A DNA stretch of 64,000 bases from Posidonia oceanica (taxonomy: Eukaryota > Streptophyta > Magnoliopsida > Alismatales > Posidoniaceae): assembly GCA_037176725.1 (NCBI GenBank), contig JAZBRS010000050.1, positions 14,402,001 through 14,466,000 on the forward strand. The letters run 5' to 3'. The notes below the pieces were generated by a model, which worked only from the letters and a program-made list of their open reading frames with translations, made no database searches and had not been told where the DNA came from. A program made the position numbers and the translations under genes. Positions 1 through 11,990 of the stretch are shown here, piece by piece. How positions within the stretch are numbered: position 1 is the first letter of the stretch; each line of letters starts with the position of its first letter.

Positions 1-941
1 GCCCGATCCTCGGGAGGTGTGTGTGCAACCACTTGGAAAGAAGGAAGGGAGAGCCCATAAAATCCCCACCGGTTGCAACGCTCGTCAAGCCATTCAGGAT
101 GTCCTCCACTGAATGGCCACCGAGGGGGAATGCCAACATTGCTCAGTAAGCCCCACAAGGAACTCAACATGGTACACATCCAAGGTGAAGCCTTTAGAGA
201 CAAATAGGGTGAGGCCCCCAATTAGCAGATGCAAGCAAACGCACAGTTGTTCCTCGGAGGCAGAGTCTTGAATCCAAAGAAAGCTGTGGTACAAATATGC
301 CAGATCAAGTCGGCACCCTTTGAGCACAGGATAGGTGGGCGGAGCTGCAAAAACATGAGTAAGAAGTGCCGACATGTTAGCTTCTCCATAGGGCAGCAAA
401 ATATCAGCATCCAGCCAAGGGGCTCTAGGTTGGGAAACACTGAGAAGGCTGTGAACTTCCTCCACCAGAATAGTCATCTCACAGCCCCCAAGGAAGAAAG
501 TATGGGTCTGAGGACTCCAGAACACGCACAAAGCGTGAAGCAGGGGCCAGTTTAGGTCGATGCCCAACAGATCCAGAAAGCCATCAAAACATGTATGTGT
601 TAGGACCGATTTCCTCTCCTGAGCCCAAGCCGCGAATTCCTTAACCTAGGGAGAATCGTACGGGAAATCGTTGTCAAAGCAAGGCATCTTCGTAAAATTG
701 ATGATTTCCTGTAAACAAAAGCAAAAAATTGATTGTTAAACCAAGGAAGGAAGAAAGAAAAACAAAGGAAAACACCAAGACATGCCTTTCCGGCCTTGAT
801 GTTTGACATCATGTGACCTTCAATTTCCTCCAAGGGGGTCACAATTCCTCTCTTGTTGGTCATGGGAACATGAGAAATCAGTTTGGGTGCCATGAGAACA
901 AAGGAGAAGTGCACCAACACAAGCAAGAATACAAGGAACAA
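1..941 (-). pseudogene. Plant mobile domain (PMD)-like gene, decayed
   Basis: PMD proteins are plant proteins of largely unknown biochemical role that occur both as host genes and inside LTR retrotransposons. The first exon probably begins at a Met near 893 (MAPKLISHVP). A putative intron ends at an acceptor reading TTTACAG at about 709-715. The second exon runs leftward in one frame and contains the PMD-like stretch FFLGGCEMTILVEEVHSLL, which matches the family pattern of an acidic-Met-Thr segment followed by EEV and a hydrophobic helix. An in-frame TAG lies near 646-648 (after NDFPYDSP). Further stops occur at about 94 and just left of it, so the copy is broken, and its end lies outside the window. 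Domain assignment is by pattern only and is moderately sure; it could also be a DUF7745-type relative. Confidence 0.5.
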
Positions 942-1079
942 AGGTGCATGAATTCAAAGGGGTGGCCATGTTTTTATAGGCACAAGAAGAACGTCGGAGG
1001 CCTCCCTACACGGACATTGAGAAAATCTCACAGCATTCCAGAAGATTAGCCAAGAACAAGAAAGGAAAGAAAGGATTCT

Positions 1080-1225
1080 GAGCCCGATTCGTTGAACGCG
1101 GGATCTGCAGCGTTCTATGTAGGACGCGTAAATTCCAGCGTTGAACTGGTTTTCAGCGTTGAACGCTTAAATCCCAGTGTTCAACGTTGAACGCGCCAGT
1201 TCAGGCGTTCAATGTTTTAGCAACT
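1080..1225. repeat. Cluster of short GCGTTCAACGC palindromes
   Basis: Within about 145 bases the dyad GCGTTGAACGC, its complement or close variants recurs roughly eight times, separated by 10-20 bases. Each unit is an odd palindrome (GCGTT-G-AACGC). The cluster is non-coding. It may belong to the LTR or UTR of an unrecognised element in the flank, and it parallels the GTCGCC/GGCGCC stem-loops of the B/C family with a different stem sequence. Confidence 0.6.
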
Positions 1226-1630
1226 TAAGCTACTGAACTTGGTTGGGGCCCCCATAAATCCGTGAACGAATTGCAAAAATAACTTGGATCCATCCCAGAG
1301 GCTTAAGCAGGTTGAAATACACGTGTGAGCGCTGGTTTCGTATTTTTTGGACTCCCGGGCCAATCGGAATCACTGGTTGTACTTTTCATTGAATTAATGG
1401 CTCGCTAAGGCACCAACGGCCCCAGAAGTCTATTTTAAAGCTCGCAGGTGAAATCTGCTATCACAACTTTGTCATTTACATGTTATTTCACGTGATTATG
1501 CCGGTTTCAAGTTAATATGAATTAAAGGTCATTGTTTAAGTATATTGGTCATTTGGAATCATTTTAACTCCGAGAAAGGTAATTCAAAAGAGATATTTGA
1601 CAAATTTGTTAAGTGCGCAGAAAATTTCCA
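1226..1630. other. Non-coding flank, nothing recognised
   Basis: AT-rich sequence without a supportable ORF, RNA gene or terminal repeat. It lies between the palindrome cluster and the coding tail at 1631-1840 and is probably part of an older, unclassified element. Confidence 0.4.
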
Positions 1631-1840
1631 TTAAAAATAAAATTCTTCTACAAGCATCATCGGGTCATACCCCTGAAGTACAAAAGAAAGTCTATCTAGG
1701 GGGGCACTCTCTCCCTCACCCTCTGGAACTGAAGGAGGAACAGCTGGAGACTGGGTAGACTGGCGAACTGAAGTACCCGACGGAGCTCTAGAGGCGGTTC
1801 GAGAGCGGCGACTACCCGAACGGTGGCTTGGCTCGAGCAT
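1631..1840 (-). pseudogene. Unidentified C-terminal coding tail cut by element A
   Basis: A minus-strand reading frame enters from element A's LTR and ends in a stop at 1631 after the residues DPMMLVEEFYF. The host part (left of 1841) is Ser/Arg/Pro-rich (SHRSGSRRSRTASRAPSG) followed by a short acidic and hydrophobic end. The first residues of the open frame come from the LTR, so only the tail is original. I do not recognise the family. It could be the end of a gene or element ORF whose remainder was displaced by the insertion at 1841. Confidence 0.3.
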
Positions 1841-3067
1841 TGATGAGCACATCATTCTTACACATTTTATATTCCATATTTATCTCTTTTGTTTATAAAT
1901 AATATTACTCGAGGTGTTTTGTGCAATTTTTGCAAGAACTTTGGACCTGAAAAGAAAAGAGAAAAAGATGGAAGAGAAAGAATAAAAGATAAAAAGAAAT
2001 GCAAATCCAAGGATAAAAGAAATGCAAATCCATGCAAGAGGTCAAATACACTTTTTCCACATGTGTAAATACGAGAAGGAAGATAAGATAACAGAATTGA
2101 TCAAGTCATAGCTAGTCCAAAGCCTCCCAAGTGCCCGGATATGAAGACGTTGACTCAGTCTTTTGTGGTTACCTTGATCACTTGGAAATATCTTGTATTT
2201 GAATTTTAGTTTTAGGATTTTTATCCAGATTTGTCTCCGTGATAACTAAGTCCTTGTAAGCCTATAAAAGGGACCCCTTATGTAGATCTAGGGGATCCAT
2301 GATCTTCCACTTTAGGCTTAGACTTTCTTCTTCCTTTGTTTTAGAGTTCTTCTTGTGTTCCTATTCTGTAATCTTAGTTTTTATTAATCCAAGTTTAATT
2401 TTCTCTTAATTATGTCTTGCTCTTCTCTTTCCTTATCTTTTATTTTGATGCTTTCCATTATCATGTTTGACTAAGTTTCTCGATCTAGGGTTTAGATGAA
2501 GTTTATGTAATTTCATATGTTGTGATTAAGTTCCTCTTTGTCTTCTCATGCTTAAATGTTATGATTACTTAGACTAGATGTATATTGCATGAATATCTAT
2601 TATATCGATAAACTTTGATAGATTAATATTGATTATATCTTTTTAATCTATGCTTGGGGAAGAATAATTAGGGATCATGTGTATATTCTTAGATCTAAAG
2701 TATATCATTTGATTTAGTTTGATTTGTGTGATTTTATCTTAGGACTTGATAATCTATGGTGCATTGCATATAGATTATGCTTGCTAGGATAAGAACCATT
2801 GAGTTAAACTATTTAGATCATGAAGAGAGACAGCGAGTGGATATAATCATGCATTTGTATTTTACATAAATGGATTTGAAACCCTAGGTTTTAATTAATT
2901 TGATTACATCTTCTAGTTTTAGTTCTTAATCATCATCACTCTCAAACTCCTTTCAATAACTGATAATTAATCTTTGTGTTTTGAAACTCTATTCTTTGTG
3001 AGATCGATGTGTATTTGCATCCGTACTACATAGTATACCGTGCACTTGCGGTTAATTAAAATTCACA
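1841..3067 (+). repeat. 5' LTR of element A
   Basis: Begins TGATGAGCACATCATTC at 1841, a start resembling LTRs of Athila/Calypso-type elements, and ends ATTCACA at 3067, nine bases before the PBS. Length is about 1,227 bp. It holds a TATA box at 2263. The 3' LTR is not in the window, so the ends rest on TG...CA and the PBS position rather than on comparison of two copies. Confidence 0.75.
2263..2270 (+). promoter_or_regulatory. TATA box in element A LTR
   Basis: TATAAAAG inside CCTATAAAAGGGACC, placed centrally in the LTR where a Pol II promoter for genomic RNA is expected. The start site would be roughly 30 bases downstream. This is inferred from the motif only. Confidence 0.6.
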
Positions 3068-3076
3068 GTAAGTTTT

Positions 3077-3094
3077 TGGCACCATTGCTGGGGA
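3077..3094 (+). other. Primer-binding site of element A (tRNA-Asp type)
   Basis: TGGCACCATTGCTGGGGA differs at three positions from TGGCGCCGTTGCCGGGGA, the complement of the 3' end of plant tRNA-Asp, which Athila elements use. All three changes are transitions, as expected of an aged copy. Confidence 0.8.
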
Positions 3095-4276
3095 ATAGTG
3101 TTTTATATCATTGATTTATTATCGGTTTTCTTTCTTTCCGTTTTTATATAAAAAAAATATAAATATATATATATTTGTTTCGTTATTTTAATCTTACAGG
3201 GATATTTAGTTAGAGATCAGAAGAATCAGAAAACAATTTCCAGAAAATCCCAGGGATCAGGGGTGCCTCCCAGGCGCCGATCTGCACTTCTGGCGCCTAC
3301 TGGGCTTCCAGGTGAGTTATGTTCTCCAAAATTTTAGTTTTCGTTATTTCTGATTTTTTCTAGAATCCTGACATAGGGTTTATTTATTGTTTCAGTTTCT
3401 GTTTTTTCATTCATTAATTTAAAAATCGAACATAAACTTGAACCCAATTAAAAATATTTCATGATAAGATAGAAAATTGTTTTTAGGGCATACATCATAG
3501 AGTTTGCATTTAGAGTAATTTTTATTTCCTGTCATTTTATTTTGGTGATTGCTGGAGGGAAAGGTACGTGTTATCTTACTTGATTCCTTACATTTTAGAG
3601 CATATAGTTAGTAGAAAGAACAACTTGTTTGAGCATAATTGTGTGTTGCATATCATTTCAAAATACCTAAGGGCAAAACCTATAGTACAAGATAAGGTGG
3701 GGATTTCATCACCCTTCCTTAGCCCACAAACAACAAAAGAAAGCATTGAGCATTGACCTAAACCTCAATTAAAATCAAGTAGACATTGGCTCCTAAGATT
3801 TGAGCTCAATAGGACAAGTAAAACATAGAGAGAATTGAATTTAAAATTCTTATTCCTTGTTGGTGTCTAAGAAAAGTGGTTCAAGAGGCCCGACCTCTTA
3901 AAAGGTAAAGTGGTTATTTAATTAGGTTTGTTGCTTACGCACGGGGACCCTCCCACTTTCCTCCACTGATCTGGCTAACTCGGTTTGAAAAATTTTAAAT
4001 CAAGGATCTTGAAGTTTAACTTGGAAGTTAGGAGCTGTCTAGATTTTAGGTCAACAATAGAATTAAGATTTGGGTGACTTGTGTGAGTAGATTAGGCATC
4101 TTTCTCCTCTATTTGTAATCTCCTCATCTATTTTGTTTATATTATCTCATCTTTTCTTCTTTTCTATTTTCATTGTATTTTGTTATTTTATTAAAAAAAA
4201 ACTCATCAAGTGCATGCCCGTTTGGGTCCATGATTTGACTCATCGTCTCATCCGTGTCTTACTCAAAGAATTTAAA
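3095..4276 (+). other. Leader of element A, non-coding
   Basis: AT-rich sequence between the PBS and the gag start. Two GGCGCC words occur near 3273-3300. No supportable ORF was seen; the 62-codon frame at 3568 has no recognisable content. Confidence 0.5.
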
Positions 4277-5779
4277 ATGGCTGATGAAGAACACAATCCA
4301 CCTCTAGCCTTCGAAGCCAGGTGTTACCCAGTAAGACTTGCACAACCATCTTGCATTGGACTTCCAAATGCTAATGACAACAATTTTGAACTCAAATCCA
4401 ATTATATTAGCCAGTTGCCTAAGTTCACGGGTCTAGAATCTGAAGATGCTTACTGGTTCATCAATGAATTTGAGGAGGTGTATAGTATGATGAAGTTACA
4501 GCAGTTGTCTGATGATACAGTCCGGTTAAGATTCATTCCTTTTGAATTAAAAGACAATGCTAAAAAATGGCTTTATAGTCTATCAACTAATTCAATCACC
4601 ACTTGGGCTCAATTTTGCACTATATTTCTAAAAAAATATTATCCTGTTCATAAGACCATCAAATTTATAAATGAAATTAATTCATCTAAACATCAAAGTG
4701 GTGAGTCTTTCTGGAAGTATTTTGATAGATTTAAGGATCTCTTAACCTAGTGTCCGCACCATGATATTGAAAAATGGAGACTATGCCAAATAATTTATGA
4801 GGGTTTAGATATTTCAACTAGGATCATGCTTGAGTTTATGTGTCAGGAAGCATTCATGAAGAAAAATGAGGATGAGGCATGGGAATTTCTAGGAGAATTA
4901 GCTAAGAAAATAATGCAGTGGGAGAGTACAAATGATCAATTAATTGATAAACCCACACCCTCTAAAGGCGGTATTCACTCAATAGACTCTTCTATAGTCA
5001 CTGAAGCCAAATACAACACACTAGCTTGTAGGTTAGAAGCTCTAGAGATGAAGGAGAAAGCCCAAGTAAACCAAGTGTCTGACCAAGTTTCTTGGTGTAA
5101 AGGTTGTCACATGGTGGGTCATGTGATGGAAGAGTGCCCTTCAGTAGGAGGTCAACCTAATTTTGGACCTGAACAATTAAATGCAACATTTGTTAGGCCC
5201 CGAAATGATCCATATGCCCCAGCTTACAATCCAGGATGGAGGAATCATCCTAATTTTTCTTGGAACCAGCAACCTCATCACAGAAGCAACAATTTTGCTT
5301 TCTCCCAAGGCCAACAACAACACTCAAATCATTTTAGGCCCAATCAACAGGTCCAACAGAATTTTAATGCAGGATCACAACCCAACCCACCTCCTGGATT
5401 TAATGACAGTGAGAGGAGAATGAGCACCCTGGAGAAAGGCATGGAGGCCCTTCTCAATGCCAACTCTTAAACAAATACTAGCATAGCTGCAAATACGCAA
5501 GCCATATCTCGAATCGAGATGCAATTGAGTCAGCTAGCCACATGGGTAGTAGGGAGAGAGAAAGGAACCTTCCTTAGTCAACCTGTACAAAACCCTAGAG
5601 GTCAAGCCCAAAATCCAAATCAAGGGCAGGTTCATGTGATTCAAGATGACCAGGTCAATCAGGTTAATGCAGTCGTTACATTAAGATCCGGAAAGCAGGT
5701 AGACAACCATGTTGTCATGCCTGATCATGCTGTTAGGATTCAGAAGGACTTACCTTCTGACTCGACTACACCAGTCTAA
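4277..5779 (+). pseudogene. gag: Element A gag, broken
   Basis: Gag forms the capsid of the virus-like particle. The likely start is the Met of MADEEHNPPLAFEAR at 4277. The Retrotrans_gag core follows (PKFTGLESEDAYWFINEF, then AKKWLYSLSTNSITTWAQF). A zinc knuckle is seen in the second part (CKGCHMVGHVMEECP, near 5097-5141), followed by a Gln/Asn/Pro-rich tail. The same frame is cut by TAG at 4748-4750, TAA at 5468-5470 and TAA at 5777-5779. The reading frame and homology continue across each stop, so these are point mutations, not gene ends. The product would be non-functional. Confidence 0.85.
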
Positions 5780-6560
5780 TCCCACTCAGACCACTCTGAG
5801 GAGCCTGAGAATTCTGAAGAACCCAATAAACATGTTGGGTCCTCTAATGAGTCATCTGTTGAGCCCATACAGAAGCCCATTGCTCCATTTCCTAATAGGC
5901 TCAAAAATAAAAAGGAATCTGCACAAATGGAAAAGATATTAAAGGTGTTTAGGCAAGTTAAGGTAAATATTCCTCTCTTAGATGCAATCCAACACGTCCC
6001 TACATATGCCAAATACCTTAAGGACTTGTGCACTAGAAAGAGAACCACGAATGTGCCTAAGAAAGCTTTTCTAGCAGCCAATGTCAGCTCTATTCTGACA
6101 GATCAATTACCTATGAAATATAAGGACCCTAGAAGTCCCACAATCTCATGTACAATAGGTAACACTAAAATTAGTATGGCTTTGCTAGATCTAGGAGCTA
6201 GTGTCAATCTATTGCCATACTCGGTGTATGAGCAATTAGGACTAGGTGAATTGAAACCAACTAGGGTAACATTATAGTCGGTTCATAGATCAATCAAGGT
6301 GCCTAGAGGAATCATTGAAGATGTTCTGATCAAGGTGGGTGACTTTGTATATCCTGTAGATTTTGTGATCTTAGAAACCCAACCCTTGACCAACCTTAAA
6401 GGCCAAATTCCAGTTATCCTAGGTCGACCCTTCCTAGCTACAACCAATGCTTTAATCAACTGTCGAAATGGTTCAATGAGATTAAACTATGGAGATTTAA
6501 CAATCACACTTAACATTTTTAATTTAGATAAGCAGTTAATCAATGAACCAAATGAGACAT
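5780..6560 (+). pseudogene. Element A aspartic protease (retropepsin-like), broken
   Basis: The protease cleaves the polyprotein during particle maturation. The segment MALLDLGASVNLLPYSVY (near 6176-6230) has the DLGA active-site form seen in Athila proteases, and VILGRPFLATTNALI near 6413-6460 is the conserved flap-distal block. A TAG at 6275-6277 lies between these two parts in the same frame. It runs without a gap from gag and into the RT linker, so it is one domain of the decayed polyprotein. Confidence 0.8.
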
Positions 6561-7877
6561 TTGAGGTTAACATGATTGAAGATTTCTCAGAAGAAGAAGA
6601 CCTAATAGAGGATGAAATTGAATTTGATCTAGGCAACTTTGAACAAAGTTTTGAGGAGATTTTCGAAGATGAATTAATGTTTGTTGAAGAAGCAAATGAG
6701 TTAACCCAATGTAGGACCCATAAGTCCAACAATTGGTATAAACTTCCTCTAGAGCCTATCATATCTGAACCCAGACCAAGTCCTAAGCCATCCACTGAGG
6801 AACCACCTACACTAGAGTTTAAACCTTTGCCTGAACATCTCAAGTATGTCTACTTAGGGAAAGATCAGACCCTTCCTGTTATCATCGCAGCCGACTTGAC
6901 TCAGAATCAAGAAGAGGCTTTGTTAACCGTCCTTAGTGAGAATAAGGAAGCCATAGGATGGACCATGGCTGATATCAAGGGGATTAGTCCAACAATTGTG
7001 CAACATCGGATTCACTTGATAGAGGAAGCCCATCCAGCTAGAGATCCTCAAAGGCGGCTGAACCCTGTAATGAAAGAAGTGGTTAGAAAAGACATACTGA
7101 AATGTCTTGATAATGGGATCATTTATCCCATCTTAGATAGCTCATGGGTAAGTTCAGTCCAAGTAGTTCCAAAGAAATCTGGAATTACTGTAATTCAGAA
7201 TGATAACAATGAGCTTGTCCCCACTCGCATCCAAACAGGATGGCGAGTATGTATAAACTATAGGAAGCTAAATGCGGCAACCTGGAAAGACCATTTTCCT
7301 TTGCCATTCATTGATCAGATGTTGGAAAGGTTAGCGGACATGGGTATTATTGTTTCTTGATGGATATTCCGGTTATAACAAAATTCCAATTGCTCCTGAG
7401 GATCAAGAGAAAACCACCTTCACCTGCCCTTTTGGAACCTTTGCCTATCGTCGCATGCCCTTTGGGCTATGCAATGCTCCAGCCACGTTCCAAAGATGCA
7501 TGGTGAGCATCTTCTCTGACATGGTGGAAAGATTTTTAGAAATCTTCATGGATGATTTTTCCATTTTTGGGTCCACATTTTCTGAATGCCTCCATCATCT
7601 AGAGTTAGTATTGAAAAGATGCACAGAAAAGAATTTGACACTCAATTGGGAAAAATGTCACTTCATGGTTCAACAAGGCAATGTTTTGGGCCATATCATC
7701 TCAAAAAAAGGGCATCGAAGTGGACCAAGTAAAAGTAGACCTTATTGCAAATCTTCCTCCACCAACAAATGTCAAGAATATTAGGACATTTTTAGGACAT
7801 GCAGGATTTTATAGAAGATTTATTAAGGATTTTAGCAAGGTTGCTAGACCCTTAACTAATCTATTATCTAAGGATGT
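6561..7877 (+). pseudogene. Element A reverse transcriptase, frameshifted and truncated by the Ogre insertion
   Basis: The reverse transcriptase copies element RNA into DNA. The linker is acidic, then fingers and palm motifs follow: SSWVSSVQVVPKKSG, WRVCINYRKLNAAT, LDGYSGYNKI, MPFGLCNAPATFQRC and the catalytic FMDD at about 7547-7558. One frameshift lies near 7337-7349, where the frame changes just before LDGYSGY. A second lies in an A-run near 7707-7713, before the KGIEVDQVKVDLIANLPPP part. The coding sequence ends at ...LLSKDV at 7877, where the Ogre LTR begins, and resumes at 34394. Confidence 0.88.
7873..7877 (+). repeat. Target-site duplication of the Ogre element, left copy
   Basis: GATGT immediately left of the LTR start TGTAGTAATCCC. 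The same five bases follow the other LTR at 34389-34393. They fall inside element A's codons for ...KDV, and A's protein reads through when one copy is removed. Confidence 0.95.
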
Positions 7878-8584
7878 TGTAGTAATCCCGGTGTTCGGAT
7901 CGTCCATGCACGATGCCAAAGCTCGCGTGCACCGATCGGAATCAGGCTCACTATAAGCGGCTATGTCCGAGAAGGAAGACCTAACTCGAAAACATTTAAA
8001 AGGGGGAAAAAAGGAAAGAAAAGAAGAAGATAAGACAAAATCGGAGTCGCCACCAAGTCTATTGAATCGGAAGACGAGGAAAACCGGGGAAATGCGTGAA
8101 TAATCACGCAAGACCAAGCAAAGGATGCAAAGCAAAGCAATGCAAAAGAAACAAGATGCAAATGAATGCAAATGATGTGACTCGTGCCTAGGACAAGGGC
8201 AGTATGGTCATTGCGGGCCAAGAGAGGGTAAGGACTCCTGTTACGCGCGGGGAAGGTGTTAGGCACCCCCGACACGCCCGAGAATCGGTCTTTCTAGGCT
8301 TACGCTCGCATATGCAGGGAAATGCAGACTTTGAATGCCTAAATGCCAATGAGTGCCTGTCTAAATGCTCAAAGGTGTGCTCTAAGTGATGAAAGACGAT
8401 GCAAGGAAGTAAACGTGCAATCTAAACGCTCAGCAACGCTGTCCGTGTTCCGAACCGGGCGAAACCTGGCTCGTGAGAACTCCGGGCAGTAAGCATCACT
8501 GCCCTATATGCAAATGCGGGCGATAAAACAAAACAGCGAGAAAAAACCATGCAATGCAATCGACATGCAAGGGAAAACGGCGTA

Positions 8585-9375
8585 AAACAGTGCGAGGAAC
8601 GAAAGAAGTATGCAAAAAGATGCGAGAACAGGGTTGACATGCAGAATGGGGCCAGAAATGGAACAAGAACGCAAAACCGTGCCAGAAAACGAAAGAAGGG
8701 CGCAAAACTGGGCAAGAAAGCACCAGGGCACGCAAAACGAGACGAGAAAACGAAAGGGCACGCAAAATGGTGCAGGAAAACAAGACTGCGCGCAAAACGA
8801 GGCAAGAAAACTAAAGGGCACGCAAAACGGTGCAAGACAGGGGAGCGGTGCGCAAAATGGAGCGAGAAAACATGAAAACACGCAAAACGAGGCAAAAAAC
8901 TAAAAGGCACGTAAAACGGTGCAAGGCAAAGGAGCGGCGCGCAAAACGGAGCGAGGAAACGCGATGGCACGCAAAACGAGGCGAAGAAACTAAAAGGCAC
9001 GCAAAACGGTGCAAAATAGAGAAGCGGCACGCAAAACGGAGCGATAAAACATGAAAACACGCGAAACGAGGCGAAAAAACTAAAGGGCACGCAAAACGGT
9101 GCAAGACAAAGAAGCGGCGCGCAAAACGGAGCGATAAAACGCGATGGCACGCAAAACGAGGCAAGAAAACTAAAGGGCACGCAAAACGGTGCAAAACAAA
9201 GAAGCGGCACGCAAAACGGAGCGATAAGACATGAAAACACGCGAAACGAGGCGAAAAAAACTAAAGGGCACGCAAAACGGTGCAAGACAAAGAAGCGGCA
9301 CGCAAAACGGAGCGACAAAACGCGATGGCACGCAAAACGAGGCGAAGAAACTAAAAGGCACGCAAAACGGTGCAA
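8585..9375. repeat. 30-bp tandem array inside the Ogre LTR (left copy)
   Basis: Monomers of 30 bp begin with CGCAAAACGG or CGCAAAACGA. Three variants alternate (ending with AAGAAGCGGC-, AACGCGATGG- or AACTAAAGGG-like sequence), giving a roughly 90-bp higher order, and AACATGAAAA replaces AACGCGATGG in alternate rounds, giving about 180 bp. Because 30 is a multiple of three, several frames stay open through the array and yield low-complexity Phe/Cys-rich or Lys/Arg-rich ORFs. I do not count these as genes. Confidence 0.9.
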
Positions 9376-10529
9376 ATGGCATGCAAAATGGATGCAGTGC
9401 AGAAGTTCAGGAAGATATACCTAGAGATCCGGGAGTCTGATCGGAGATCTGTTTGGTCCATGCTGAAGAGCGCTTCGCTGCGGTCACCTGGGCAGCTTAC
9501 TTGAGGAGATCCGACGGTCGGATTGAAAGATATCGCAACTTCGGAGCGGCAGGGCCAGAACAGAAGAGGAGAACAGATCTAAGTGTTCAGGAGGTCCTAG
9601 GGGTGTGCTGAAGGTCCTCCCAAGTGAAGGGGAGTTAGAAGTGCTTGGTGTATGCAAAGGGGAGCTTAAATGCAAGATTAAATGGATGCGGAATGCATGC
9701 AAAGCCAGAAAAGATAAGGAAAAGCCATTTGGAAAGAACGGGGGCTTAAAAGCATTTTTGAAAAAGAAAGGGGCTAAAATGCAAAATTTCCAGAAAACAG
9801 GGGTTCTAAGGAGTCCGGGAACGCAAATGGAGGGTTTACATGCAATTTTTGCAAACATGGGAGTTAAAATGCAACTTGGGGGTAAAACAGTCTTTTCACA
9901 TGATTTTTAAAAGGTGCAGGGACCTATGTGTGATTTTCAAATCATGCAGGGTCTGAAAATGCAATTTCATATGGTAAACATGCTCTGAGATCAGTAGGCA
10001 GGACTAATGTGCAATTTTTGGAAAAAACAGGGTTAAAAATGCAATGCAGTAAGCTAAAAATGCATGCAAGAGCTACTGTCCATTTAAAATGGACCTAAGT
10101 GCAAATGCTCAAAAACAGAGGGTAAAATATGCAATGCAGTATGCAAAAATAAAAAAATAAATCCTAAGTTCTACAGCGAATGGGACTTAAATGCAAAAAT
10201 AAAAGCATGCAGGGGGCAGGACTGCAATATTATATGGAAAACTATATGCATTTAAATGATCTGATTTCATGCAGGACCTATGTGCAAAAATTGAAAACTG
10301 AGGGACTATGATGCAAAATATTATAACTGAAATGCACAGTGACAGGACCAGAAGGCAAATGAAGAGAAACATAAACATTTCATGCAATTTTATATAGTTT
10401 CAACACAGAAATAAGCAGATTAAATCAAATAAAGGACTGGAATGCAAAATGACAAAAGCTCAGACCAGAAATGCAATATTTAGCAGAAAACTTAGATAAT
10501 GGAAAAAATAACTGAACAGTGTAATGGCC

Positions 10530-11990
10530 GGCGGCCATGGACACTGTAGCAGCAAGCTGCCAGCGTCCATGAACGCCGGCACAGGGGGTGGAGCAGCGCT
10601 GGCCGGCGGGAAGGCTTCACCACGATCTGACGGAACTCGGGCGACGTCCGGCGGAGCTCGACGCTGACCGGGGCGAGCCGGAGAAGCCACCGGAGGTCTG
10701 CCGAGCTTCAGAAGCGCACTCCGGGCGATCGACGCGACGATGCTGCGACCCGAGGGCCGGAGCGTGCTCCTGAGGCTCGTGCGGACCGGAGGGTGCTGCT
10801 GGAACGCCGTTCTACTGACCGGAGCGGCGGGACGTTCGGAGATGCTCGCCGGAGAAGACGACTCTGACCGGAGCTGACCCGGCGCAGGGGCGAAGGAAAC
10901 CCTAGTCTAAGGGCCGGAAGAGCAAGAGGGAAAGAAAATTAGGCTAAGGGGAAAAGAAATTACCTGTTTCCGTGGCTGGGAAGTCCCCCCGACGCAGGTG
11001 GTTTCAGTGGATGCCGGCGAAGCTCGTCCGGCGGAAGGAGGAGACGTCGATGGCTCGGGATGGCTTGGATCTCCTCCGTGCAACCCTCCGGAGCTTCCCG
11101 AACGTCTGGAAGGCAGCTGCGAAGATCGGCGGAAGATTCGGCTCTGATGGGTGCTCTGAAGACAGCAGGAGGCCGGGGAGGGTGTCCGCTGCTCCTCAGG
11201 CCGGTAGGGACCTTCCGGCAGGTCGCTGGGATGCTGGCGATGGGGTCTGGACGCCTGGAGAGGATTTCTGGAAGGTGTGGAGCAGGCTCGGAGTTGGGTC
11301 GGAATTCTGGTCTGGAAGTGTCACAGGTGTTTGTGGTGGGGCGCTTCGTCTGTGGGGCGAGTCGGAGATGGAGGCTGGGTGGTTTAGGAAGGTGGAGGTT
11401 AGGTGAGTGTCTGGGGAAGGTTTGGGATCGATTGGAGGTCTGTGGTGGTGGGAATTTTTGGAGAGGTGGTGTTGGGTTCTCTCGTGGATATCAGGCGTTT
11501 GAGAGTGAAATGCTGGGGCGTTCTCTGTGTGGAGTGGTGGGTGGAATTGCAGGTGACCTGGGTGAGATTGGGGAAGGAATTCTGGGCTGTTCCGGAGGTG
11601 TTTTGGATGCTGGTTTGCTGGGAGAAGGAGAGGCGGAGGTCGGGTGTTCGTGGGTGGATTTCGGGGAAGGAATGGTCACGCTCTCACTCGGGATTGCCTC
11701 TGGAAAACCTCGTCTCTCTTCCGGGATCCATTCCTATTCTTCTCCTCTCTTTCCCTCCTGAAAACACACTCTGAATTTCCCTCCCTTTCCGCCTGACTTC
11801 TGATAGCCTCCCTTCTTGGTTTTGCAGGTGTCCGCATTGAATGCCACGGCGTGGCAATGGCAGGAAGCACGGACCGGCGTTCGGCGCGAGCAGAAGGTGG
11901 CAGGAGGGCAGAATGGCAGGCGGCGTGCACTGTTGCACTGCCAGCGCGCGGACGGAGGAAGAAGAAGGACTGTGCGTCACTGTAGCAGCG
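10530..11990. other. GC-rich island within the Ogre LTR (left copy)
   Basis: A block much richer in G+C and CpG than the surrounding LTR, with many GCCGG and CCGGCGG words. Plus-strand frames of 144 codons (10972) and 233 codons (11060), antisense to the element, cross it but show no recognisable domain. A sequence resembling a splice acceptor (GGTTTTGCAG) ends near 11827. It may be a captured fragment of a host gene or a promoter-like CpG-rich segment. The second LTR carries the same block at about 31310-32775. Confidence 0.55.

Noticed and set aside
8422..9375. 317-codon minus-strand ORF, Phe/Cys/Arg-rich, and its plus-strand counterparts
   Set aside because: Produced by the 30-bp tandem array, which keeps frames open; no domain, and the same appears in the second LTR.
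11060..11761. 233-codon plus-strand ORF in the Ogre LTR
   Set aside because: No recognisable domain, GC-rich sequence favours long chance frames, and overlapping frames are equally open. Kept only as a compositional island.
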